DNA from: Paludibacteraceae bacterium
GTDB taxonomy: Bacteria > Bacteroidota > Bacteroidia > Bacteroidales > Paludibacteraceae
DNA: 39,249 nucleotides
NCBI GenBank assembly: GCA_017553575.1
Contig: JAFZKQ010000085.1
Coordinates: forward strand, 1-39,249
Reading direction: 5' to 3'
Positions 16,099 through 24,958 of the stretch are shown here, piece by piece (positions within the stretch are counted from its first letter, which is position 1; each line of letters opens with the position of its first letter). The translations under genes and the position numbers were made by a program. The notes under the pieces were generated by a model. It did no database searches and was not told the DNA's origin. It worked only from the letters and a program-made list of their open reading frames with translations.

Positions 16099-16421
16099 TC
16101 TACTAATTCTTAACTTCTTAATTCTAAATTTTAATTATTTCAAAGGCTGAATGGGTCAAAACAGTTGTTTTCATGGATATCTGTGTAGTCGTTCTGCTCT
16201 TCACCATGGAGTCCGTCTCGGTTGCCTGCCGAAGGTCGGACCTTCATCCTGTTGCAAAAATATATAAATAATTTAGAAGAATAAAGATGAGGTCTAAAAA
16301 AACGGTGTTTTCCTGCTTGCGTTTTCTCGGTGAAACGGGCACTTTTTAGAAATTACCGTTCTCTAAGCTGAGGCGGGGAACTATTGGTTGTGCCCTCTCT
16401 TGGGGAATCTCTCTTCCCAAT
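16099..16421 (-). promoter_or_regulatory. Leader and promoter region of the barrel gene; remainder non-coding
   Basis: The 323-base gap holds a minus-strand -7 box TATTTTTG at 16255-16262, a hairpin GAAGGTC/GACCTTC (16231-16245) at the start of the predicted leader, and a small AAAACA/TGTTTT inverted repeat near 16158-16171. The segment 16263-16421 shows no gene or clear motif. Confidence 0.45.
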
Positions 16422-17465
16422 TTAGTTTTCAGGCGAGTAATCGAGGTTCTCAGCCTTCTTTCTCCAACGTTCTTTGGCGTAGAGTTGCATGTCGATTAGC
16501 ACATCGCTCTCGTCTGTGATTTCGAGTCCGAGAATGGTCTCCAAGACATCTTCCATAGTGGCGATGCCCTCCAAGCCTCCGTATTCGTCGATGACGAGGG
16601 CAATCAACTCTTTCTTGGAAATCATCAGGTCGTAGAACTTCGGAATGGTGGTGTTCTCGTAGCAGACGATGATGTGGCGCTTGATATCTTTCAGTTTGAT
16701 GCCCTTTTTGTCGTTGGCCAAATGAAGCAGGATGTCCGACTTCAGGACGAATCCTGTGATGTTGTCGATGGTGTCTTTGTAGATCGGGATCCTTGAATAG
16801 CGGAGAAACTCTTTGTTGTTGAAGAACTCTTCCAACGTGATGTCCTCTTGGGCGGCAAGCACCACAGTTCTTGGGGTCATGATGGTCCGTATCTTGGTCG
16901 ATTTGAGTCGGATCAGGTTCGTGATGATTTTGCTTTCGTGTGACTCAAACACGCCCTCTTTCTCTCCGATATTGGTCAGCACGACAATCTCTTCACGGCT
17001 CACGGTCTGCATTTGTTTCCTGGAGATGAGTTTGGTGAGGAGTTCGGAGATGACGACGAAAGGGTAGGCTATGTAGATGGCCCCTTGGATGAACCAAGCC
17101 AAAGGTGAGGCCAGTGTTCGCCAATAGTTCGTTCCGATGGTTTTGGGGATGATTTCGGAAAAGACCAAGACGAGCAGGGTCAAGGTTAGGGAGGCCAGTC
17201 CGAAATATTCATTTCCGAAGACTTCGACGGCTTGGGCACCGACGCCGGCAGCACCCATGGTGTTGGCCAACGTGTTGAGGGAGAGGATGGCGGCAATGGA
17301 GCGGTCCATGTCGGCCTTCAACTTTTTCATGATTCGTCCGCCTCTACTTTTTTCTGCGATCGTCTCGATGTAGGAGGCGGAGGAGGAGAGCATGACCGAT
17401 TCCATGATGGAACAGAGGAAGGAGGTGCCTATGGTGAATAGTAAATATGCGATAAGTAAGCCCAT
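16422..17465 (-). CDS. CNNM/CBS-domain membrane protein (HlyC/CorC family)
   Basis: 347 residues from the ATG at 17465. The open frame extends to 17624, but those 53 extra residues are not family-like and the next segment (MGLLIAYLLFTIGTSFLCSI) is the expected first helix. Three to four membrane helices form the CNNM (DUF21) domain, with the family's E-S-V/M and LVFSEIIPKTIG motifs. A CBS pair follows: IMTPRTVVLAAQEDITLEEF and LIALVIDEYGGLEGIATMED. The C-terminal CorC_HlyC domain of the usual long forms is missing, so this is the short type. Such proteins are linked to Mg/Co or Na-coupled ion movement, and a gliding-motility-associated relative (GldE) exists in Bacteroidetes. The ion is unknown. 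Confidence 0.88.
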   Translation of the reverse strand: MGLLIAYLLFTIGTSFLCSIMESVMLSSSASYIETIAEKSRGGRIMKKLKADMDRSIAAILSLNTLANTMGAAGVGAQAVEVFGNEYFGLASLTLTLLVLVFSEIIPKTIGTNYWRTLASPLAWFIQGAIYIAYPFVVISELLTKLISRKQMQTVSREEIVVLTNIGEKEGVFESHESKIITNLIRLKSTKIRTIMTPRTVVLAAQEDITLEEFFNNKEFLRYSRIPIYKDTIDNITGFVLKSDILLHLANDKKGIKLKDIKRHIIVCYENTTIPKFYDLMISKKELIALVIDEYGGLEGIATMEDVLETILGLEITDESDVLIDMQLYAKERWRKKAENLDYSPEN

Positions 17466-17611
17466 TTGTTGCTGTTTTGTGTACACTTCTGATCCCTGCA
17501 AAGTTAGTAATTGTTGGAATGCTTTGCAAATGAAGCGTGTCGAGTCTCGAACGGAAGAGAAAGTGTTAAAACGGAAATTGAATAATTTTAAATAGAAATA
17601 GGTGGAATTAT

Positions 17612-17641
17612 TTTGAAAATACATGGATTTGTGTATATTTG
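17612..17641 (+). promoter_or_regulatory. Bacteroidetes promoter (TTTG - 18 bp - TATATTTG)
   Basis: TTTG at 17612-17615 and TATATTTG at 17634-17641 are separated by 18 bases. This is a good housekeeping-sigma match for the secreted-protein operon starting at 17875. It implies a leader of about 225 bases; I see no known riboswitch in it. Confidence 0.7.
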
Positions 17642-17874
17642 TACTACAAAATCGAACTCCAAAAATGTTTGGCGTTGTTTTAGTTGCAGATAATTATCCT
17701 ATGGAAATCAGATGATTGTTTGTGAAAAATCAAATAGATAAGGGGCTGTATCACTTTCCTGCGATTTCGGAAGCTGTTGGAATTGGTGGCTTTGGAAACA
17801 AAGGCGGGGTGTCGGGCCAGTCGAATATAGAACAACTACGAAAGAGAAGAACTACAAACTAAAAATGATAGAGT

Positions 17875-18342
17875 ATGCTAAAGAAATGTCTAATGATTTT
17901 AGCCCTCTTGTATGGGGCGTTGTCTGCTACTGCGGCAGTGCAGTACATGACAATTGAGTTAAAGAGTGGTGGAAAGTTCAGCTTTTTGCTTGCCGACAAT
18001 CCTATTGTGACTTATGCAAATGGTGACCTTTCGGTTAATGGCAGTCCTTCGACGAGCTATGCCATTAGCGGTGTGAAAAACTATCACTTCACGGAGAAGA
18101 ATGAGACCGGACTATCCTCTGTGTCGTCGGAAACACTCAGCATTGTGAGTCTTGATGACAATACCTTGGGAATCCAAAATGCGCCAGCCTCGGCTAAGGC
18201 CATCTTGCTGACGGCTACGGGTGTGGTGTCGTCGACTGCGGTTGTCGATGCTTCAGGCGCGGCTACGTTGGTCTTGCCTCAGCAGAAAGGTCTCTATGTG
18301 CTTTCCGTAGGGGAGTTGTCTATAAAACTTATTCGTAAATAA
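17875..18342 (+). CDS. Small secreted protein with type IX sorting-like tail
   Basis: 155 residues with a signal peptide (MLKKCLMILALLYGALSATA). The N-terminal module (VQYMTIELKSGGKFSFLLAD, then IVTYANGDLSVNG and YAISGVKNYHFTE) resembles the front of the proteins at 6626 and 7129. The C-terminal part (ILLTATGVVSSTAVVDASGA, then GLYVLSVGELSIKLIRK) has the strand pattern and GLYVL..KLIRK end of a type IX sorting domain, although the opening YPNP motif is absent. It therefore looks like a minimal module-plus-tail protein, as at 6626. The next gene, a FISUMP protein, starts 24 bases downstream in the same operon. Role unknown. Confidence 0.7.
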   Translation: MLKKCLMILALLYGALSATAAVQYMTIELKSGGKFSFLLADNPIVTYANGDLSVNGSPSTSYAISGVKNYHFTEKNETGLSSVSSETLSIVSLDDNTLGIQNAPASAKAILLTATGVVSSTAVVDASGAATLVLPQQKGLYVLSVGELSIKLIRK

Positions 18343-18366
18343 TTCAGTGTTAAAAAAGAAAAGCGT

Positions 18367-19152
18367 ATGAAAAAGATTTTACTATTAGTAGCAGCTTGGG
18401 CTTCGTTGGTATTTGTAGCGGATGCCACAACTTATATGCGTGTGAAAACCACAGACGGATCAATCATAAAATACGATGTGGAGGAGGTCGTTGAGGTGGA
18501 TTTTACGGGAAGCGAGGATACGGTCCTTCAACTTACGGTGAGTGGTGAGGTGGATAAATATTCCTATGTCGACCTTGGCTTGAAAAGCGGTACTTTGTGG
18601 GCAACCTACAATGTCGGAGCCTCTTCTCCAGCGGAAATTGGCGACTATTTTGCGTGGGGCGAAACCTTGCCCAAGGCGGAGTATTCCATTGAGACGTATA
18701 AGTGGAGCAATGGACGTTCCAATGTGATGACAAAGTATAGTGTGGATCAAAGCTTTGGCTCAAAAGATAGCTTGTTGGTCTTGCTGCCTGCCGATGATGC
18801 GGCTACGGCAAACTGGGGTTCAGGTTGGCGTATGCCGACTACCGAGGAGCAAATGGAGCTGAAGGAGGGGTGCGATTGGACATGGGTGGATAATTTCAAT
18901 GACAGTGGCATCTCCGGTAGAATCGGCGTTTCGAAGGTGAATGGGAATGCCATCTTTTTCCCCGCAGGTGGTTATCGTGATTACTTAGGCCCTGAATATG
19001 TTTTCTCTCGTGGCTATTATTGGTCCTCTTCCCTTCTCGAAAATGTCTCATATTACGCATATGAGTTCCTTTTCTACAAGACGTTTATAGATTGGTTCAG
19101 TGACAATCGCTTTTTCGGCATGAATGTCCGTGCGGTTGTGGCTAAGCCGTGA
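18367..19152 (+). CDS. Secreted FISUMP-domain protein
   Basis: 261 residues with a Sec signal (MKKILLLVAAWASLVFVADA). A short form of the local N-terminal module (TTYMRVKTTDGSIIKYDVEE) is followed from about residue 65 by a FISUMP domain. Its hallmarks are YVDLGLKSGTLWATYNVGA, GDYFAWGETLPK, WGSGWRMPTTEEQMELK, a central FFPAGGYRD and the YYWSSSL ... VRAVVAKP end. The domain is a C-type-lectin-like or formylglycine-enzyme-like fold found in many surface and adhesin proteins of Bacteroidetes and Fibrobacter; its ligand is unknown. It is co-transcribed with the preceding sorting-tail gene. A second FISUMP protein is encoded at 22375 on the other strand. Confidence 0.9.
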   Translation: MKKILLLVAAWASLVFVADATTYMRVKTTDGSIIKYDVEEVVEVDFTGSEDTVLQLTVSGEVDKYSYVDLGLKSGTLWATYNVGASSPAEIGDYFAWGETLPKAEYSIETYKWSNGRSNVMTKYSVDQSFGSKDSLLVLLPADDAATANWGSGWRMPTTEEQMELKEGCDWTWVDNFNDSGISGRIGVSKVNGNAIFFPAGGYRDYLGPEYVFSRGYYWSSSLLENVSYYAYEFLFYKTFIDWFSDNRFFGMNVRAVVAKP

Positions 19153-19250
19153 GCCTCTTGGGGAAAATATAGTAGGCTTACCTTTGAACTTTCATACAGT
19201 GAATAAAATATGTTTATGAAGATAAACCATCTTAAAAAGAATCAGGCAAG

Positions 19251-19281
19251 TTGTATAGTAATGCAACTTTTTATACCTTTG
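19251..19281 (+). promoter_or_regulatory. Promoter of the toxin-antitoxin pair (TTG - 20 bp - TACCTTTG)
   Basis: TTG at 19251-19253 and TACCTTTG at 19274-19281 fit the Bacteroidetes promoter consensus. The expected transcript start is about 19286-19288, which leaves only a few bases or none before the toxin ATG at 19289. Confidence 0.7.
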
Positions 19282-19288
19282 TGCATAG

Positions 19289-19627
19289 ATGAGGCGGATA
19301 GTGGCGTATAAGCATTATTATAGGGAGTTTATGGAGAAACTCTCGGAACAGGAACGTGGAAAAATCCGTCGAGCCCTTTTGCTATTTGAAACAGAGGATA
19401 AGGTTCCAAGGCATTATATTAAATATGTACGGGATGGAATCTATGAGTTCCGTGTTTCTTACGGTAATAAGGAGTTTCGGTTGTTCTTTTTTTATGATGG
19501 AGACGTTGTCGTTGTCTTGTTTAATTGTTATGTTAAAAAGACAGAAAAGGCTCCTAAAAGAGAGATTGATAAGGCAATAAAACTAAAGGAGGAGTACGAA
19601 GATGAAGGGGAAAGAGGTGATTTATGA
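19289..19627 (+). CDS. higB: RelE/HigB-family toxin
   Basis: 112 residues of the ParE/RelE fold, a ribosome-dependent mRNA interferase class. The N-terminal helices (YYREFMEKLSEQERGKIRRA) are followed by the beta-sheet core IKYVRDGIYEFRVSYGNKEFRLFFFYDGDVVVVLFNCYVKK, whose Arg/Lys and Tyr side chains form the usual active face, and then by KAPKREIDKAIKLKEEY. The toxin comes first and the antitoxin second with a 26-base overlap, which is the HigBA order. An in-frame TAG directly precedes the ATG, so the start is fixed at 19289 and the transcript is nearly leaderless. Low basal toxin translation is a plausible consequence. Activity is inferred from the family. Confidence 0.9.
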   Translation: MRRIVAYKHYYREFMEKLSEQERGKIRRALLLFETEDKVPRHYIKYVRDGIYEFRVSYGNKEFRLFFFYDGDVVVVLFNCYVKKTEKAPKREIDKAIKLKEEYEDEGERGDL

Positions 19628-19901
19628 TGTTAGTGCGGAACTTGAGCGTGAATTTGGTGCTAAGGGTTCTGATAGCAGAAAAATGGCGGAAGACAAGGCT
19701 TGGGAGGAGTATAATGCTCAGATTTTGCTTGATGCCAGAAAGAAAGCAGGCTTGACGCAGCAGGAGTTGGCGGAAAGGATAGGTGCCAATAAAGGTTATA
19801 TTTCACGTCTTGAACGTGGCTTGACCATCCCAACTGTGTCAACGCTCTATCGTATAGCAGCAGCAATGGGGTTGACCGTTGAGTTGAGACCTATTGGTTG
19901 A
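19602..19901 (+). CDS. higA: XRE-family antitoxin of the HigBA pair
   Basis: 99 residues. The N-terminal 40 are acidic and probably bind the toxin (MKGKEVIYDVSAELEREFGA). The C-terminal helix-turn-helix of the XRE/Cro type is clear: ILLDARKKAGLTQQELAERI and GANKGYISRLERGLTIPTVS, then LYRIAAAMGLTVELRPIG. The antitoxin neutralises the toxin and usually represses its own promoter, which lies at 19251-19281. The start overlaps the toxin gene by 26 bases and is preceded by an AAGGAGG-like site (near 19587), stronger than the toxin's, which would favour antitoxin synthesis. A bidirectional terminator lies 45 bases after the stop. Confidence 0.92.
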   Translation: MKGKEVIYDVSAELEREFGAKGSDSRKMAEDKAWEEYNAQILLDARKKAGLTQQELAERIGANKGYISRLERGLTIPTVSTLYRIAAAMGLTVELRPIG

Positions 19902-19946
19902 GGTTAAATTCTTTAGTTCAAAATTCGATTCTGTCGATTCATGAAA

Positions 19947-19986
19947 AAAGTGGGTATATCATTCGATACACCCACTTTTCGTTTTT
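19947..19986. terminator. Bidirectional terminator between higA and pnp
   Basis: AAAAGTGGGT (19947-19956) pairs with ACCCACTTTT (19971-19980); the inner ATATC/GATAC adds further pairing. T-runs follow on both strands (TTTTCGTTTTT on plus, TTTTTT on minus), so the hairpin can end both the toxin-antitoxin transcript and the convergent pnp transcript. Confidence 0.9.
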
Positions 19987-19997
19987 ATGAAGTTTTT

Positions 19998-22148
19998 TTA
20001 TTTTCCTTCTTTCTTCTCCTCTTTAGCAGGCTTTGGAAGAAGTGCCTTGTGGGAGAGTTTGAACTTACCAGACTTAGGGTCGATGTCGAGCAATTTGACA
20101 GAAATCATATCGCCTTCCTTCAAACCGGTCTGTTCCATGGTCTCGAAGCGTCTCCACTCGATTTCGGAGATGTGGAGCAAGCCTTCTTTACCAGGCATGA
20201 ATTCAACAAATGCACCGTAAGGCATGATTGACTTGACTTTTGCATCGTAAGTCTCTCCAACCTCTGGAACAGCCACGATGGCCTTGATGCGTGAAAGTGC
20301 ATTGTCCAAAGACTCTTTGTTGGTTGCTGCGATCTCTACATGTCCCTTTCCGTCGGTCTCTTCGATAGATACTGTAGCACCAGACTTCTCTTGGATGTCT
20401 TGGATGATCTTTCCTCCAGGGCCGATGATAGCACCAATCATCTCCTTTGGAACGTCCATTGTGACGATACGTGGAGCGTGTGGCTTCAAGTCTTCGCGTG
20501 GCTCTGCGATTGTCTCCGTGATCTTGCCGAGGATGTGCATACGACCCTCTTTTGCTTGGTTCAATGCCTTCTCCAAGATTTCGTATGACAAACCGTCTAC
20601 CTTGATATCCATTTGAGTAGCGGTGATACCGTTGACTGTACCTGTTACCTTGAAGTCCATGTCACCCAAGTGATCCTCGTCGCCCAAGATATCGGAAAGT
20701 ACGGAATATTTTACGTTGCCCTTATCTGTGATAAGACCCATTGCGATACCTGAAACAGGTCTCTTGATCTTAACACCGGCATCCATCAAAGACAAGGTTC
20801 CTGCGCAAACCGTTGCCATGGAAGAAGAACCGTTTGACTCCATGATGTCGGAAACGATACGAACACAATATGGATAGTCAGCAGGGATCATTCTCTTGAG
20901 TGCACGCCAAGCCAAGTGACCGTGTCCGATCTCACGACGGCCAACACCACGTTGAGCCTTTGCCTCTCCTGTTGAGAATGGAGGGAAGTTGTAGTGGAGA
21001 AGGAATCTCTCCTTGCCGTGGATAAGCACCTCGTCGATCAATTTCTCGTCTTGTTTTGTTCCCAATGTACAAGTAGTCAAAGATTGAGTTTCACCACGGG
21101 TGAAGATAGCTGATCCGTGAGGGCCAGGCAAATAGCCGACCTCGCACCAGATAGGGCGGATCTCCGTCGTCGTACGTCCGTCAAGACGCTTGCCTTCGTC
21201 CAAGATAGAACGTCTCATGGCCTCTTTCTCTACAGCGTGGTAGTAACGGTCGATCATGCCTGCTTTGGCCTCCAACTCCTCGTCGGTCAAGTTCAAAGAA
21301 GCGATATACTCTTCCTTCACGCCGCTGAATTTAGCCTCGCGGTCGTGCTTGTCCGTGTTGGCGGAAGTTGCCAATGCGTATGCTTTGTCGTAACATTTAG
21401 CCCAAACGTCTTTTTCGAGTTCCTCGTCATTCTCTTCGTGGCAGTACTCACGTTTGGTCTCTTTGCCGACTTCCTTCATCAACTCTTTTTGAACCAAGCA
21501 CATTGGCTTGATGGCTTCGTGAGCAGCTTTCAAGGCGTTCAAGAGGTCAGCCTCGGAAACTTCGTCCATTTCACCTTCCACCATCATGATGTTTTCGTAG
21601 GTAGCACCTACCATCAAGTCCATATCAGCCTTTTCGAGTTGCTCGAAAGTTGGGTTGATGACGAACTCTCCGTTGATGCGGGCTACGCGAACTTCGGAGA
21701 TAGGTCCGTTGAAAGGAATGTCAGATACGGCGAGAGCGGAAGAGGCAGCCAAGCCGGCAAGAGCGTCGGGTTGGTCGATTCCGTCTGCAGAAATCATGAG
21801 GACGTTAACGAAAGTCTCAGCGTGATAGTTATCTGGGAATAGAGGGCGAAGAGCACGGTCAATAAGGCGCGCCGTCAAGATTTCATAATCTGAAGCTTTT
21901 CCCTCTCTCTTGGTGAAACCACCAGGGAAGCGGCCATAAGCACCGAATTTCTCTTTGTACTCTACTGTTAGCGGCATGAAGTCAGTTCCGGGAACTGCGT
22001 CTTGGGCGGAACAAACTGTGGCAAGCAACATGGTGTTGCCCATGCGTACCACCACTGCACCGTCGGCCTGCTTGGCCAATTTCCCGGTTTCGATCGTGAT
22101 GGTTCTCCCATCTGGTAGTGCGACCGTTTTTGTAATTACATTCATCAT
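19998..22148 (-). CDS. pnp: Polyribonucleotide nucleotidyltransferase (PNPase)
   Basis: 716 residues. Phosphorolytic 3'-5' exoribonuclease, trimeric, and part of the RNA-decay machinery. Domains in order are: first RNase PH-like core (residues 1-230, with [11 protein letters not shown] and [13 protein letters not shown]), helical linker, second RNase PH core with the catalytic site ([19 protein letters not shown] near 345 and the [17 protein letters not shown] segment near 430), KH domain ([19 protein letters not shown], about 570) and S1 domain ([20 protein letters not shown], about 630). The usual order and length are kept. The start codon is one of two tandem ATGs (22148 or 22145), and the second may be the true one. 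A TATATTTG -7 box lies 44 bases upstream. Confidence 0.97.
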   Translation of the reverse strand: MMNVITKTVALPDGRTITIETGKLAKQADGAVVVRMGNTMLLATVCSAQDAVPGTDFMPLTVEYKEKFGAYGRFPGGFTKREGKASDYEILTARLIDRALRPLFPDNYHAETFVNVLMISADGIDQPDALAGLAASSALAVSDIPFNGPISEVRVARINGEFVINPTFEQLEKADMDLMVGATYENIMMVEGEMDEVSEADLLNALKAAHEAIKPMCLVQKELMKEVGKETKREYCHEENDEELEKDVWAKCYDKAYALATSANTDKHDREAKFSGVKEEYIASLNLTDEELEAKAGMIDRYYHAVEKEAMRRSILDEGKRLDGRTTTEIRPIWCEVGYLPGPHGSAIFTRGETQSLTTCTLGTKQDEKLIDEVLIHGKERFLLHYNFPPFSTGEAKAQRGVGRREIGHGHLAWRALKRMIPADYPYCVRIVSDIMESNGSSSMATVCAGTLSLMDAGVKIKRPVSGIAMGLITDKGNVKYSVLSDILGDEDHLGDMDFKVTGTVNGITATQMDIKVDGLSYEILEKALNQAKEGRMHILGKITETIAEPREDLKPHAPRIVTMDVPKEMIGAIIGPGGKIIQDIQEKSGATVSIEETDGKGHVEIAATNKESLDNALSRIKAIVAVPEVGETYDAKVKSIMPYGAFVEFMPGKEGLLHISEIEWRRFETMEQTGLKEGDMISVKLLDIDPKSGKFKLSHKALLPKPAKEEKKEGK

Positions 22149-22191
22149 TCTTTATTTTTTATTCGTCGTTAATTCAACATACAAATATAGA

Positions 22192-22199
22192 AAAGATTC
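22192..22199 (-). promoter_or_regulatory. -7 box (TATATTTG) of pnp
   Basis: On the minus strand TATATTTG matches TAnnTTTG exactly, 44 bases before the pnp start. The -33 position is not a good TTTG. The rest of the 226-base gap to the FISUMP gene shows no feature I can name. Confidence 0.6.
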
Positions 22200-22374
22200 T
22201 TTTGTAAAAGGGTGTTTATAAAGATGTTTTTTTAAGAATGTTGAATGATGAATGTGAATCCATGGCGTAGACTACGTTCATCTTCCATCCGCATTGCCAC
22301 GTGTTCGCACCCATCTCTGTCTTATGCCGCCCCTTTGTTATTATCGTCTCTACGTTATGCTAATATTCCCCGAA

Positions 22375-23058
22375 TCATTTGCTTACGGCGCGGATGCTTC
22401 TGCCGTGGTAGCGCATGGCTTCTTCGTCTAAGAAGAAGTCGCCCCTGAAGTCGAATCGGTATGCTTGGTAAGGTTGCTCTTCGTAAAGGGTCGAAGACCA
22501 ATAGTATCCACCGCCACCAACATCGTCATGCCCTTCTGTGAAAGTCATATAGCCGGCTGCGGGTAAAAAGATGGTGTTCCCGTTGGCCTTGGAAGTTCCG
22601 ATCTCTCCTGCAATACCTGAGCCGTTGAAGTCATTTGTCCAACTCCACTCGCAACCCTCCTTCAGCTCCCTTAGTTCTGCTATGGTTGGTGTGCGCCATG
22701 TCTTGCCCCAGTTTACGCTAGCGGCGTCGTCTCCCGCCTCCAGTGTGCTTTTGTTGTCGACTGTGCCGAATGTGCTTGAGGTCACGTATTTTGAGAAAGA
22801 GGGCTTGAGGTCCTTCGTCCATTTATAGTCGCGCCAATTAAACTTTTTCTCTGTTTTTGGTGTTGTCTCACCCCAAGCGAAGATGTCGCCGTATTTTGTC
22901 GGCTTGTCGGCGCCCACGTTGCAGGTGGCCCATTTGATGCCGCTTGGCAACCCAAGGTCTACGTAATCGTGCCCCGCAACCTTCCCTGAAATAGTTTGGG
23001 CAGAGCCACAGAAGCTTGCCATTAATAGTGGTATTAGTGCAAAAAGTCTCTTTGCCAT
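22375..23058 (-). CDS. Secreted FISUMP-domain protein (second copy)
   Basis: 227 residues with a Sec signal (MAKRLFALIPLLMASFCGSA, cleavage before QTIS). Almost the whole mature protein is a FISUMP domain: YVDLGLPSGIKWATCNVGAD, GDIFAWGETTPKTEKK, NWGKTWRTPTIAELRELK, a central ANGNTIFLPAAGYM and a YYWSSTLYEE ... SIRAVSK end. It is a clear paralogue of the protein at 18367 but lacks the latter's N-terminal module. Surface or periplasmic location is likely and the ligand unknown. The gene is monocistronic, with a -7 box 42 bases upstream. No type IX sorting tail is present. Confidence 0.9.
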   Translation of the reverse strand: MAKRLFALIPLLMASFCGSAQTISGKVAGHDYVDLGLPSGIKWATCNVGADKPTKYGDIFAWGETTPKTEKKFNWRDYKWTKDLKPSFSKYVTSSTFGTVDNKSTLEAGDDAASVNWGKTWRTPTIAELRELKEGCEWSWTNDFNGSGIAGEIGTSKANGNTIFLPAAGYMTFTEGHDDVGGGGYYWSSTLYEEQPYQAYRFDFRGDFFLDEEAMRYHGRSIRAVSK

Positions 23059-23099
23059 ATCAATATCCGTAAATGATTCAAAAAATTCTTTGGTTGTGG

Positions 23100-23107
23100 C
23101 AAAGATA
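23100..23107 (-). promoter_or_regulatory. -7 box (TATCTTTG) of the second FISUMP gene
   Basis: Minus-strand TATCTTTG fits TAnnTTTG and lies 42 bases before the start codon at 23058. No clear -33 element is present. The remainder of the gap up to 23350 has a poor 87-codon minus-strand frame that I do not accept as a gene. Confidence 0.5.
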
Positions 23108-23349
23108 GGAAATATTGTTGTTGTGTTTCGGAAGACCTTGTGGAAAGTTTCTTATCGCTGTTTGCAGAATCCAAATGCCTCGGAAATAGGATGTTGGGAT
23201 GGAGGAGAATCTGAATTTTGGCAAGTTGAGGCTACTTTTTGAGGGCGATTTTGGGGTTGTATGGACGTTGGAAAATCCTTTTCCACGCTTTTTTTCTTCA
23301 TTGCCCTCTCTTTTCTCCCTGAATCGGTTCTCTTTTTCCAATTCTTGAT

Positions 23350-23357
23350 TAATTTTG
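23350..23357 (+). promoter_or_regulatory. -7 box (TAATTTTG) of the arginine decarboxylase gene
   Basis: TAATTTTG matches TAnnTTTG. With this box the transcript would start near 23364, giving a leader of about 100 bases to the ATG at 23467. A TTG at 23401 in the same frame is a possible but less likely start. Confidence 0.5.
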
Positions 23358-23466
23358 TGCGTTCGTTTCTGATGTCTCCCTTTCTGACAAAGTAAGTGAG
23401 TTGGATTGGGGAAAATTGGACGAACTAATTAAGTCGGATTGTATTTTATTTTTGATTGTAAAAGAA

Positions 23467-24858
23467 ATGAAGAACAAGTACATTGATTTGATTGAGCAGT
23501 CATTCGAGTTTCCTAACGAGGAGTTCACTGTTGTTGACGACGAACTTTATTGGTGCGGAGTCCCTTTGATGGATTTGATAAAACAATATGGAACGCCGTT
23601 GCGTATCTCCTATTTGCCTAAGATTGCCCAAAATATTCAGAAGGCAAAACGCCTTTTCAATGTGGCGATGGCGAAGGTCGATTATGCGGCAGACTATAAT
23701 TACTGCTATTGTACGAAGAGTTCGCATTTCTCATTCATCATGGAAGAGGTCTTGAAGCATGATGTGAATCTGGAGACCTCCTCAGCGTTCGATATTAATT
23801 TGTTGGAGGCTCTCTATGAGCAGGGCCTTTTGAAGAAAGACCGTTTCGTCTTGTGCAACGGTTTCAAACGTCCTCAGTATGTGGAGAATATCAAGCGACT
23901 GATGGACTTGGGCTTTGAGAACGTGATTCCGATCTTGGACAATAAATTCGAGTTGGATCTCTTCTTGAATGACTATAATAAGAAGTTTAAGGTGGGTATC
24001 CGTATCGCATCGGAGGAGGAGCCTAAGTTCGATTTCTATACCTCCCGTTTAGGTATCCGCTATAAAGATATCATCCCTTACTATCGTGAGAAGATAAAGA
24101 ACAATAGTCAGGTGGAATTGAAGATGCTCCACTTCTTCATCAATACGGGTATCCGTGATACTTCCTACTATTGGAACGAGTTGAACAAGGGTGTGAATAT
24201 GTATTGCGAGTTGAAGAAGGAGTGCCCCGAGTTGGATAGCTTGAATATCGGTGGCGGACTTCCGATTCAGACGCACATGGATTTCTCCTATGATTATGAG
24301 TACATGATCGAGGAGATTGTGGCGCAGGTGAAGAATGCATGTACGCAAGCGGGCGTGCCTGAGCCTCACATCTTTTCGGAGTTCGGTTCCTATACGGTAG
24401 GGGAGAGCGGCGCCATCCTTTATTCTATTGTCAACCAGAAACAACAGAATGATAGGGAGTTGTGGAACATGATTGATAGTTCGTTCATTACCACGATGCC
24501 TGACACTTGGGCGATTAACCAACGTTTCCCATTCTTGGCCATCAATAATTGGCGGTCGGAGTATGAGCGTGTCCATTTGGGTGGCTTGACTTGTGATAGT
24601 GAGGACTTTTATAATGCGGAAGTCCATTCCAATGCCATCTTCTTGCCGAAGATGCAACCGGGCCGCGAGCAGTATATCGGATTCTTCCACATGGGAGCCT
24701 ACCAAGAGTCTTTGAGTGGTTTCGGTGGTATCCAACACTGCTTGATCCCTGCGCCTAAATTGGTGGTGGTTGACCGGGATGAGAACGGCGAATATACGAC
24801 GAAGTTGTTCGCTAAAGAGCAGAGTTATAAGTCAATGCTTAAGATATTGGGTTATTAA
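23467..24858 (+). CDS. speA: Arginine decarboxylase (PLP, fold type III)
   Basis: 463 residues from the ATG at 23467; the TTG at 23401 would add 22 residues of no family character. The alanine-racemase-like barrel has the PLP lysine in CYCTKSSHF (K84) and the phosphate-binding glycine loop LNIGGGLPIQ. A C-terminal beta domain follows, with HMGAYQESLSGFGGIQHCLI. The family decarboxylates a basic amino acid: short Bacteroidetes members are usually called biosynthetic arginine decarboxylase, giving agmatine for polyamine synthesis, but diaminopimelate or carboxynorspermidine decarboxylase cannot be fully excluded. It is not clustered with the spermidine-synthase-like gene 11 kb away, but both may serve polyamine metabolism. 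Confidence 0.8.
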   Translation: MKNKYIDLIEQSFEFPNEEFTVVDDELYWCGVPLMDLIKQYGTPLRISYLPKIAQNIQKAKRLFNVAMAKVDYAADYNYCYCTKSSHFSFIMEEVLKHDVNLETSSAFDINLLEALYEQGLLKKDRFVLCNGFKRPQYVENIKRLMDLGFENVIPILDNKFELDLFLNDYNKKFKVGIRIASEEEPKFDFYTSRLGIRYKDIIPYYREKIKNNSQVELKMLHFFINTGIRDTSYYWNELNKGVNMYCELKKECPELDSLNIGGGLPIQTHMDFSYDYEYMIEEIVAQVKNACTQAGVPEPHIFSEFGSYTVGESGAILYSIVNQKQQNDRELWNMIDSSFITTMPDTWAINQRFPFLAINNWRSEYERVHLGGLTCDSEDFYNAEVHSNAIFLPKMQPGREQYIGFFHMGAYQESLSGFGGIQHCLIPAPKLVVVDRDENGEYTTKLFAKEQSYKSMLKILGY

Positions 24859-24896
24859 GGAGTCCTGCCTTGTGTAGGGTTCTCTCTATTTCGATG

Positions 24897-24958
24897 TCGT
24901 GCCTGCGAGGCGGGGAAGGGTTTTCTGTTGGTGGAAGCCTACCGTGTCGTAGGCACGA
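24897..24958. repeat. Inverted repeat around a 38-base loop
   Basis: Twelve-base arms TCGTGCCTGCGA and TCGTAGGCACGA pair at 11 of 12 positions. No T-run follows. This may be a mobile-element remnant or a structured transcript end after the arginine decarboxylase gene. Confidence 0.5.

Noticed and set aside
23078-23341. 87-codon minus-strand frame upstream of the second FISUMP gene
   Set aside because: Charged and Phe/Ser-rich without any motif, and it overlaps the -7 box of the FISUMP gene.
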